DNA from: Spartobacteria bacterium
GTDB lineage: Bacteria; Verrucomicrobiota; Verrucomicrobiia; Chthoniobacterales; UBA10450
Direction: 5' to 3'
NCBI GenBank assembly: GCA_003169695.1
Contig: PNAS01000075.1
Span: 1 to 64,000 of the forward strand
DNA: 64,000 nt
Below are positions 26,953 to 33,395 of this stretch, piece after piece (the stretch's first letter is position 1; each line of letters begins with the position of its first letter). Under the pieces are notes generated by a model, which searched no databases, was not told where the DNA came from, and saw only the letters and a list, made by a program, of their open reading frames with translations. Both the position numbers and the translations under genes were made by a program.

Positions 26953-28962
26953 GTGAAAACTCATGTTTGGTCGCACTACCGCCTTGTCATAGTCGCGAGC
27001 GCATTCATGTTCGCATTCTCACTGACTTGGAAGGCAGCCGCTCAAGGTCCCGCGCCCAGTCCGCTATTTTCTCCGGCTCCGGTTTCCTCGGCGCCATCGG
27101 CACCGGAACCGAGCGGGGTCCATGACCTGACGAAGGCTGATCTCGAAGCCTTTCTCGACGCGCTTCTCCCCGCTCAACTACAGAGCCGGGATATCGCGGG
27201 CGCGGTCGTCGCGGTCGTAAAGGATGGACAGGTCCTGCTGGCCAAGGGTTATGGCTATGCCGACTTCGCCACAAAAAAACCGGTCGTGGCCGACCAAACA
27301 TTATTTCGCCCCGGCTCCATCTCGAAGGTCTTCACCGCGACAGCCGTGATGCAGTTGGTCGAGCAAGGCAAACTCGATCTTGATCGCGACGTGAACGACT
27401 ACCTCGACTTCACCATTCCAAAGACATTCGCGGAGCCGGTCACCTTACGGCGACTTCTCACCCACACGGCCGGATTCGAAGAGACGCTGAAAAATCTTTT
27501 CGTGCCGAGCGCCAAAGAAATGCTTCCGCTCCACGATTATTTAATCGGCGCGATGCCGGAACGCATTTTCCGGCCGGGAACCGTGCCGTCGTATTCCAAC
27601 TACGGATTAGCGCTGGCCGGTTACATTGTGGAGCGCAGCTCAGGCGAATCGTTTGAAAAATACATTGCGGCACACATTCTGACGCCGCTGCGCATGGAGC
27701 ACTCGAGCTTCGCGCAACCGCTTCCCCCAAGGCTCGAAGCGACTAGGTCTCAGGGATATCTCGCGGCGGCACAAGGCGCAAAGAATTTTGAGTTTATTCC
27801 AGCCGCTCCTGCCGGCGCGCTTTCCACCACTGGTGTCGATATGACGCGTTTCATGCTCGCCTTCCTGGCTAACGGCACACTCGACGGCGCCACCATCCTA
27901 ACACCAGAAGCGGTCCGCGCGATGGAAGCGCACCAGTTTGAGCTGCATCCCGGGCTTCGCGCGCTCGGCTTTGTCTTGATGGAGTACTCTTCGACCGGCC
28001 AGCGCATCGTCGGACACGCCGGCGATACGATTTATTTCCATAGCGACATGATCATGATGCCGGAAGCGCGCGCCGGCCTTTTCATTTCGTATAACAGCGC
28101 GGGATCGCGATTCGGCGGCGGACGCGGCGAAGTGATCCGCGCATTTTTGAATCGCTATTTCCCCGATCCCGCCGCATCGCTGCCGGAAGTTGATCCGAAG
28201 ATGGCGCAAAGCGATGGGCGCGCCGTTGCCGGACTCTACAACACCAGCCGCCGCTCCGAGTCGACGTTTTTGAAAATCGCCGCCATCCTCGGTCAATACG
28301 CGGTGCGTAGCGATGAAAAGGGAATCCTGACCCTCGAGGGTAACAAGAATTTGCGCGGCAGCCTAAAACGCTGGCGTGAGATTGGTCCGCTTCTCTATCA
28401 CGAAGTGGATGGACCTGAGCTGATTGCGTTTCGCCGCAACGAAAAGGGCGCTGTGACCGAGCTTTTGTCCAGCCCGGTTACCCTGGAGCAACGCGTGACG
28501 GGCCTTGCGAGCAAGACGCTGATGCTTCCGCTCATTGGCGGAAGCCTCGCGCTGCTCATTGCGACCGTCTTGCTTTGGCCGGTCGCGGCAGTGACTCGGA
28601 AGCGGTATGCACAACGACTGCCTTTCTCGCCACGCGATCGCCTCCTTTTTCTCCTTTCGCGCGTCGTATGTATCCTGGAGATCAGTTGCGTCGCCCTAGT
28701 TGGACTGCCGTTGAGTCGCACAGACACCAATATTTCCTACATCGGCGACGGACTGAATCCATGGCTCATTGCGGCGCATATAACCGGATGGCTTGCCGCA
28801 TTGGGGTTAATCGCGCTCGCCATCACCGCGGTGAGATTCTGGAAGATTGCGGAGCTTGGTTGGTGGGCCCGCGTTCATGCGACGCTGCTGCTGCTCGCCA
28901 GCGTCACGTTCATTGCCTTCGCGTGGTACGGGCATTTGCTCAGCCCATCGCTTAAGTTCTAA
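26953..28962 (+). CDS. Membrane serine hydrolase, beta-lactamase/class C PBP family
   Basis: The 669-residue protein has an N-terminal signal or anchor (LVIVASAFMFAFSLTWKAAAQ), a Pro/Ser-rich spacer, then a beta-lactamase-type domain (about 60-400). The S-x-x-K motif is in FRPGSISKVFTATAVMQL, the Y-x-N motif in VPSYSNYGLALAGYIVE and a third-motif equivalent in RIVGHAGDT. The C-terminal 200 residues carry about five membrane helices. Relatives act as D-amino-acid peptidases, esterases or peptidoglycan-related hydrolases. The active site should face the periplasm. It is divergent from the propeller gene. Specific substrate unknown. Confidence 0.9.
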   Translation: MKTHVWSHYRLVIVASAFMFAFSLTWKAAAQGPAPSPLFSPAPVSSAPSAPEPSGVHDLTKADLEAFLDALLPAQLQSRDIAGAVVAVVKDGQVLLAKGYGYADFATKKPVVADQTLFRPGSISKVFTATAVMQLVEQGKLDLDRDVNDYLDFTIPKTFAEPVTLRRLLTHTAGFEETLKNLFVPSAKEMLPLHDYLIGAMPERIFRPGTVPSYSNYGLALAGYIVERSSGESFEKYIAAHILTPLRMEHSSFAQPLPPRLEATRSQGYLAAAQGAKNFEFIPAAPAGALSTTGVDMTRFMLAFLANGTLDGATILTPEAVRAMEAHQFELHPGLRALGFVLMEYSSTGQRIVGHAGDTIYFHSDMIMMPEARAGLFISYNSAGSRFGGGRGEVIRAFLNRYFPDPAASLPEVDPKMAQSDGRAVAGLYNTSRRSESTFLKIAAILGQYAVRSDEKGILTLEGNKNLRGSLKRWREIGPLLYHEVDGPELIAFRRNEKGAVTELLSSPVTLEQRVTGLASKTLMLPLIGGSLALLIATVLLWPVAAVTRKRYAQRLPFSPRDRLLFLLSRVVCILEISCVALVGLPLSRTDTNISYIGDGLNPWLIAAHITGWLAALGLIALAITAVRFWKIAELGWWARVHATLLLLASVTFIAFAWYGHLLSPSLKF

Positions 28963-29139
28963 TATGCCTTCGCTGAATAGTTGAGTCGTTTGAGCGTGCC
29001 CAGTTTCCTGCAAAGGCTTCACAGTGGGGCTGTATTCCGCCGGCTCCAATACGCCTCCTGGTGCACATGCCGCCGCAGCTCTCGCCCTAGCCACCATCGG
29101 AATAGGGCCGCGTTGAATTGGTGTAGTCGAACGGTCGGA

Positions 29140-29502
29140 TCAGAGGTTCGCCAGGCGGATATTGCCGTTCGGGAAAAACGTAAAACTCCAGCCTTCGACC
29201 ATCGAAATCTTTGCGATTTCGTTCCATTGGCCGCTTACTGACACATCGGGGCAGAGCAGGCGCAATTGCTCGCCGCTAACGGTGCTTGCGCCCTGCGCTT
29301 GAATTTCGGCTCGTATCCTTCGGACCTGAGATTTCAGTGTCGGGCGCATGGATGAAATCGTTGTATCAGCACGGGCCCAACTAAGATGACGCCCGGGCGT
29401 GAGATTTTGCTGCTCTTTCATCTCGTTTTCAACGTAAGAGAAAGCATTTCTTGAGCCCCTAGCCTGGTTCAGCAAGAACCGTTTCGGGTAGCGCATGGCC
29501 AT
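29140..29502 (-). CDS. Hypothetical protein
   Basis: I place the start at ATG 29502 because GGAGGTGAT lies at ideal distance before it; the frame continues further up but those codons overlap the divergent gene. The 120-residue product is basic in the first half and ends in a compact SFTFFPNGNIRLANL. No family is recognised. The segment IRAEIQAQGASTVSGEQLRLLCP looks helical. Its first codons overlap the divergent gene at 29495 by eight bases. Confidence 0.55.
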   Translation of the reverse strand: MAMRYPKRFLLNQARGSRNAFSYVENEMKEQQNLTPGRHLSWARADTTISSMRPTLKSQVRRIRAEIQAQGASTVSGEQLRLLCPDVSVSGQWNEIAKISMVEGWSFTFFPNGNIRLANL

Positions 29503-29920
29503 AGAATCACCTCCGTTACCTCCGAGCGCGAAGCGGGAGCGCGGGAAAGTTCTGCATGGACGGTTCGCGATTTGGGCCGATGATTGCTGGGTGAGCGAAC
29601 GGATACGGAAGCTGGGCGAAGCCATCGAAACAACGCACGAATGCAACGCCGTGCATGTCGGGACTGAGATCGTGGTAGAGTTCTTTCGAGATAGCGTAGC
29701 GTGGAACGGGTTGGTCGAAATCTTTGATCTGAAAGGCCACCCGAAGGCGAAACGGTGCTACGCTTGGAGCTACCCAGTTACGGATGATACGCAATGCGTC
29801 ACTGTACTTGAAATCGCGCCTATAGATTCCGCCGAATCAGCGGTTCGGGTGGGCCATTGCGAGGGGCCTACAGCATTGAAAAACGCCTTGCGCGCGTTAA
29901 CCGCGTTCTTGACCGCTTAG
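29495..29920 (+). CDS. Hypothetical protein
   Basis: The 141-residue product has a basic, proline-rich start and a well-ordered core (GRFAIWADDCWVSERIRKLGEAIE, then GLVEIFDLKGHPKAKRCYAWSY, then VTVLEIAPIDSAESAV). The alternation of strands and charged turns looks like a real soluble domain. I know no named family. The start ATG overlaps the divergent gene at 29502 by eight bases, and no strong ribosome site precedes it, so the true start may be downstream. It is followed by a perfect 13-bp hairpin. Confidence 0.65.
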   Translation: MAIESPPLPPSAKRERGKVLHGRFAIWADDCWVSERIRKLGEAIETTHECNAVHVGTEIVVEFFRDSVAWNGLVEIFDLKGHPKAKRCYAWSYPVTDDTQCVTVLEIAPIDSAESAVRVGHCEGPTALKNALRALTAFLTA

Positions 29921-29921
29921 G

Positions 29922-29955
29922 ATCACCGCCGAGCGAAAACATGCTCGGCGGTGAT
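29922..29955. terminator. Shared hairpin between convergent genes
   Basis: ATCACCGCCGAGC (29922-29934) and its exact inverse complement GCTCGGCGGTGAT (29943-29955) flank an eight-base loop. It sits one base after the stop of the plus-strand gene and 15 bases beyond the stop of the minus-strand lipoprotein. It can therefore serve both. Only short T-runs follow. Confidence 0.7.
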
Positions 29956-29970
29956 TTCGTCCGGGCGCTC

Positions 29971-30108
29971 TTAGCGCGCGTACATCGAGCTCTTCGTTCT
30001 GTCGAATTTCTTTTCCGTTGTCGTATCGGTGGCTGGAGCATTGGCGCAGCTGGTGATGAAAGAAGCGACGACGAGAAGGGCAGCAAGCGGGATCAATTTG
30101 ATTTTCAT
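29971..30108 (-). CDS. Small lipoprotein
   Basis: A complete 45-codon frame that is easy to miss: a basic start (MKIKLIPLAALLVVAS), a lipobox FITSC with Cys21, then a short hydrophilic tail (ANAPATDTTTEKKFDRTKSS) ending MYAR. Length, hydrophobic core and the Cys after S/T fit a bacterial lipoprotein signal for signal peptidase II. The mature protein would be only about 25 residues, tethered to a membrane. Function unknown. It ends 15 bases short of the shared hairpin at 29922-29955. The ribosome site is weak. Confidence 0.65.
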   Translation of the reverse strand: MKIKLIPLAALLVVASFITSCANAPATDTTTEKKFDRTKSSMYAR

Positions 30109-30230
30109 TCCGCGTTCTCAATGCAAGCGGCATGCCATGCGTTGAACGTCGATTTCAAACATTTGAGTTACAGCGCTTTACATCTCCAGCTTTTGCGAAC
30201 CCTAGCCCTTCTTTATTCCAAAATCGGGAT

Positions 30231-30338
30231 TTATCGTTTCGCTTTTGGGATGAGTGTGAATGCTGTGGCGTCGCGCAACTCCAATTGCCGATTGGCCAGG
30301 GCGTAAGACACGCCGAACTGGGTAAGCGATGGGCCTAT
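30231..30338 (-). pseudogene. Scrap of a secreted-protein C-terminal module
   Basis: The minus-strand frame IGPSLTQFGVSYALANRQLE then LRDA aligns with [24 protein letters not shown] in the C-terminal module of the 35638-38046 protein. It soon runs into unrelated codons and a stop. No start exists. Confidence 0.75.
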
Positions 30339-30358
30339 ATGTTGTTAACTGCTTGAAC

Positions 30359-30379
30359 AGAGAGCGTGTCTCGCTCTCT
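30359..30379. terminator. Perfect 8-bp hairpin after a truncated gene end
   Basis: AGAGAGCG, loop TGTCT, CGCTCTCT. On the minus strand it follows the stop of the truncated module (30398-30400) by about 20 bases. This suggests the original terminator of the lost gene. Confidence 0.6.
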
Positions 30380-30397
30380 GGCGTTTTCGCTTTCGTT

Positions 30398-30627
30398 TTA
30401 TTGGAGATTAAAAGCTTCCACCAAACCAACCCCGGTCGTGTTGTTCTTGCCGCGCACAATCGCCGTGTAACCCCCCGGCGCGAGCGCCTGCACGAGCGCC
30501 GATTCCAAATCGTTTGCTGGCGGAATTCCCGTCGCCTCAATTTCTGCTTGCTGCGATTGGCCGGTCTGATCGTTGATCTTCCAGTTGTCGTTGGTCGCAA
30601 TCGTAGTTCCATTTCCGTCGTGCAGTT
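30398..30627 (-). pseudogene. Truncated C-terminus of a secreted protein module
   Basis: The frame reads ELHDGNGTTIATNDNWK and then [42 protein letters not shown] before TAA. It aligns residue for residue with the module in the 35638-38046 protein (TDDNWRDDP..., [41 protein letters not shown]). Its 5' part is missing; homology stops exactly where a tRNA-like 3' end begins at 30629. Confidence 0.85.
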
Positions 30628-30628
30628 C

Positions 30629-30653
30629 AGGGGTTCGAACCCCCTAGGCTCCA
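30629..30653 (+). repeat. tRNA or tmRNA 3'-end fragment (att-like)
   Basis: AGGGG TTCGAAC CCCCT forms a perfect T-arm with canonical loop, followed by AGGCTCC and a discriminator A, the 3' half of an acceptor stem. No 5' half is present in the preceding 80 bases. A U at position 70 of the acceptor would pair with G3, as in tRNA-Ala and tmRNA, both common integration targets. Such fragments are what integrating elements leave behind. Confidence 0.72.
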
Positions 30654-30676
30654 GTCTTCGCTGGCCGTCTGCGGCT

Positions 30677-30723
30677 AAGCGAAGACTGTCGCGCCGTAGT
30701 CCGGCAGCTGCCGGACGGACCGG
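30677..30723. repeat. 47-base direct repeat, copy 1
   Basis: This segment recurs at 30789-30835 with a handful of mismatches. Its core GTCCGGCAGCTGCCGGAC is a perfect 18-bp palindrome. The surrounding GCGAAGA/GCCGTAG words recur up to 30945. Confidence 0.85.
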
Positions 30724-30788
30724 AATGAACGTTCAACGGTTTTGTCAGCCAGCTTCGACTCGGCAGGCCAATTTTTTTGTCTGAGGCC

Positions 30789-30835
30789 AAGCGAAGAACG
30801 TTGCGCCATAGTCCGGCAGCTGCCGGACGGACCGG
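30789..30835. repeat. 47-base direct repeat, copy 2
   Basis: The second copy of the element at 30677-30723, in the same orientation and with the same 18-bp palindrome. The two are 65 bases apart. Confidence 0.85.
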
Positions 30836-31113
30836 CAACGAACCTTCATGGCGTTTAGCGGCCCTGTCACGTCGTAGCTTTCCTAGCGCGCCGTAGCTTT
30901 AGCGAAGGAGGCAGCGAAGACGGAAGCTTCGACTCGGCAAGCCAGTTTTGTTCTTGTATCCCTTAGCTCTTCAGGGAGAGAATTCAATACACGGCAGAAT
31001 AATGAATCCATTCTTTTCCGTTTACATTCCACAGTGCCACTTGATTCCGGACATTTCTACGTAGGCCGCCGAACCAAGATCTCTCCTACTCGCGAACGCC
31101 CAAATAAACAAAT

Positions 31114-32895
31114 ATGAGTCCGCGCGACTTTCTTGCCGAGCTGAAGCGACGTAACGTTGTCCGCACGGCGGTTCTCTATCTCGGCGCTGTATGGGCGCTC
31201 GCGCAAGGTATTTCGCAACTGGGACCATCGCTCGGTGCGCCCGAGTGGGCGACGCGTTGGTTTCTCGTAGCTGCGGGGATCGGGTTTCCTTTTTGGCTTG
31301 CCTTCGCCTGGTTCTACGAATTCACGCCGGAAGGTCTGAAGCGCGAAAGTGAGATCGATCCCGCTGAATCGATCGAGCAACACGCCGGGGGACGCAAGCT
31401 CGACTTCGCGATCATCGGCGTGCTGGCTGTCGCAGTCGTGCTCCTGCTGACGGACCGTTTCGTTTTGCGCCATGGAGTTAACGAGACGGCGGCCTTGGGG
31501 ATCAGCGAAAAGTCGATCGCTGTTCTGCCGTTCGTTAATATGAGTGAGGACAAGGCGAACGAGTTTTTCTCCGACGGCATCTCCGAGGAGCTGCTCAATT
31601 TGCTGGCCAAGGTGCCGCATCTTCAAGTGGCAGCACGTACTTCGTCGTTCTCTTTCAAAGGCAAGCAGGTCGAGATTCCGGAAATCGCGCGGCAGCTCCA
31701 CGTGGCCAACGTGCTCGAGGGATCAGTGCGCAAGAGCGGCGATCAATTGCGAATCACGGCCCAGCTGGTCCGCGCGGCCGAGGGTTACCATCTATGGTCG
31801 GAAACCTACGACCGCAAGCTCGACGACATCTTTAAGATCCAAGACGAGATCGCGGGCGAGGTGGTAAAGCAGTTGAAAGTAACGCTACTCGGCGCCGCGC
31901 CGGCTGCACGCCAAACCGATCCGCAAGCGTATGCTCTTTACCTCCAAGCCCAGCAGCTTGGGCGGCAGTTCACTCCGGACGCGTTCAAACGATCTGACGC
32001 CCTTTACCGCCAGGTGCTCGCAATCGATCCGAGCTATGCCCCGGCTTGGAATAGGCTATCCGCGAATTTAGCCAATGAGGCGATTATGGGCCTGCTGGCA
32101 AACAAGGAGGCTTTCGCCGGGTCGCGTGAGGCAGCGGCGAAAGCGCTCGCGATTGATCCGGATTACGCCTCAGCACACGCCACACTTGGTTTGATAGCGT
32201 TGTATCAAAATGACTTCGCGGAAGCGGCGAAGCATTTCGAACGCGCACTAGCCCTCGATGCCACCGATGTGACCGTGCTTGCCAATACCGCGTCGTTTCT
32301 TATGGAACTCGGACGCTTGGATGATGCGCTGACCCTGTATCACACTGCTATTCGCCGCGATCCGGTGAATGTGTCGGCTCTGTACAATCTCGGCACGAAT
32401 CAGCGGATCGCCGGCCAATATGATGCCGCGATCGAGTCCTTCCACACGGTGCTTAACCTGAGCCCGGGTCAAGGGGGCGCGCACGCGCTACTTGGAATAA
32501 CGCTTGTTCTCAAGGGCGACGCGCGAGCCGGGATAGCCGAGATCGAACAGGAAAAAAATGAATACCTTCGCATGCTTGGCTCGCCTATGGCCTATCACGC
32601 GCTTGGACGTAACGCCGATTCCGACCAGGCGCTCACGGCGCTGATTGCAAAATACGGCAAGGAATCGCCCTATTTCATCGCCCAGCAATATGCCTTCCGC
32701 GGTGAAGCTGACAAGGCCTTCGAGTGGCTTGACAAAGCGGCCGAAGACAAAGACCCGGGCCTCTCTGAGATCGCGCTCGAGAACCTGTTTGACAAAATTC
32801 GCTCCGACCCGCGCTGGCTGCCCTTCCTGCGTAAGCTCGGTCGGGCCCCCGAGCAACTCGCCACAGTCCAATTCAAGGTCAACCTCCCGCCGTAA
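31114..32895 (+). CDS. Membrane TolB/FlgO-like and TPR protein, paralogue 1
   Basis: The 593-residue protein starts with the conserved cytoplasmic leader (RDFLAELKRRNVVRTAV) and membrane segments up to about 70. A short juxtamembrane PEGLKRESE and another helix follow. Residues about 130-265 form the TolB/FlgO-like domain found next to class III cyclases and sensors (KSIAVLPFVNMSEDKANEFFSDGISEELLNLL... VLEGSVRKSG... IQDEIAGEVVKQL). The rest is tetratricopeptide repeats (about 270-590). Likely a membrane-anchored scaffold with an extracytoplasmic or cytoplasmic TPR arm. Two further intact paralogues and two fragments lie in this window. It is flanked by tRNA-like 3'-end fragments. Confidence 0.88.
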   Translation: MSPRDFLAELKRRNVVRTAVLYLGAVWALAQGISQLGPSLGAPEWATRWFLVAAGIGFPFWLAFAWFYEFTPEGLKRESEIDPAESIEQHAGGRKLDFAIIGVLAVAVVLLLTDRFVLRHGVNETAALGISEKSIAVLPFVNMSEDKANEFFSDGISEELLNLLAKVPHLQVAARTSSFSFKGKQVEIPEIARQLHVANVLEGSVRKSGDQLRITAQLVRAAEGYHLWSETYDRKLDDIFKIQDEIAGEVVKQLKVTLLGAAPAARQTDPQAYALYLQAQQLGRQFTPDAFKRSDALYRQVLAIDPSYAPAWNRLSANLANEAIMGLLANKEAFAGSREAAAKALAIDPDYASAHATLGLIALYQNDFAEAAKHFERALALDATDVTVLANTASFLMELGRLDDALTLYHTAIRRDPVNVSALYNLGTNQRIAGQYDAAIESFHTVLNLSPGQGGAHALLGITLVLKGDARAGIAEIEQEKNEYLRMLGSPMAYHALGRNADSDQALTALIAKYGKESPYFIAQQYAFRGEADKAFEWLDKAAEDKDPGLSEIALENLFDKIRSDPRWLPFLRKLGRAPEQLATVQFKVNLPP

Positions 32896-32914
32896 GCAGT
32901 GACCCCGAAGAACG

Positions 32915-33035
32915 CGGACTCGCCGCATTATGTTCACCGATATGGTGGGCTACAGCGCGCTCTCGAGTTGTTGGAAGGCCAGCTGCCTGCGGAAAATTTA
33001 TTGATGGCAGGCTCGGCTGATGGAGAGCCGTACTG
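32915..33035 (+). pseudogene. Remnant of a class III adenylate/guanylate cyclase gene
   Basis: RTRRIMFTDMVGYSALS at 32915-32965 is the opening of the cyclase catalytic domain (family: RRLAAIMFTDMVGYSAL). After a frame change, ALELLEGQLPAENLL follows near 32960-33005. Everything else of the domain is gone. Cyclases of this type are often fused to TolB/TPR parts like those encoded next to it. Confidence 0.75.
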
Positions 33036-33209
33036 AAGTTGACCAAAGCAGCTTGGAATTCCGAGATCGCAAACCTAGCAGATCGAAAACTAGTCAGACT
33101 GACCTCGTAAACTGCAGAATCACAAAAAGGTCCTGGAGCAGGGTTCGACCCTCGTAGAATCAAGACTTCTTACGCACGTTTCTTGGCCATTTTAGCCGAA
33201 TTTCACAAA

Positions 33210-33234
33210 AGGGGAACGGACCCCCTAGGCTCCA
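33210..33234 (+). repeat. Second tRNA/tmRNA 3'-end fragment, decayed
   Basis: AGGGG AACGGAC CCCCT AGGCTCC A matches the fragment at 30629-30653 in 22 of 25 positions, with changes confined to the T-loop. Same orientation. No 5' half is present. Confidence 0.72.
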
Positions 33235-33261
33235 GGGATTTCTGTATTACATTAACGATCC

Positions 33262-33306
33262 TTACTTTGGTTTTTCCTCGCAGAGTTTTTCGAAGCGCGG
33301 ATCTAT
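33262..33306 (-). pseudogene. C-terminal scrap of a TolB-TPR paralogue
   Basis: The minus-strand codons read DPRFEKLCEEKPK-stop. This matches the end of the intact paralogue at 46972-48993 (DPRFQKLCEEKKP-stop). Nothing of the body remains. Confidence 0.75.
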
Positions 33307-33395
33307 GCCGATGAATAAAGCGTGCCCGATCTCAAACTGAATTTGTTTCTACTTCGGCCATCCGGCGCGATTGTAGGCGTTTGCCGGAAGCGCCT

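Larger units (their letters stand above)
30654..31113. other. Gene-free repeat-rich gap
   Basis: Between the tRNA-like fragment and the TolB-TPR gene I find no coding sequence. It holds two 47-base palindromic repeats and several GCCGTAGCTTTAGCGAAGGA-like words near 30880-30930. The last 150 bases should contain the promoter of the TPR gene, but no clear -35/-10 pair can be asserted. Confidence 0.6.
33036..33395. other. Gap with gene scraps only
   Basis: No gene is visible. The interval contains the second tRNA-like fragment (33210-33234), a TPR-protein C-terminal scrap (33262-33306) and a TGTAGGCG...CGCCTCTAC hairpin near 33372-33400, close to the stop of the downstream minus-strand gene. 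Confidence 0.55.

Noticed and set aside
31057-31701. 214-codon minus-strand frame
   Set aside because: Antisense to the TolB-TPR gene; charged, motif-free shadow.
33136-33160. Another T-arm-like GGGTTCGACCC
   Set aside because: No acceptor stem or anticodon arm fits; a chance palindrome or unrecognisable debris.
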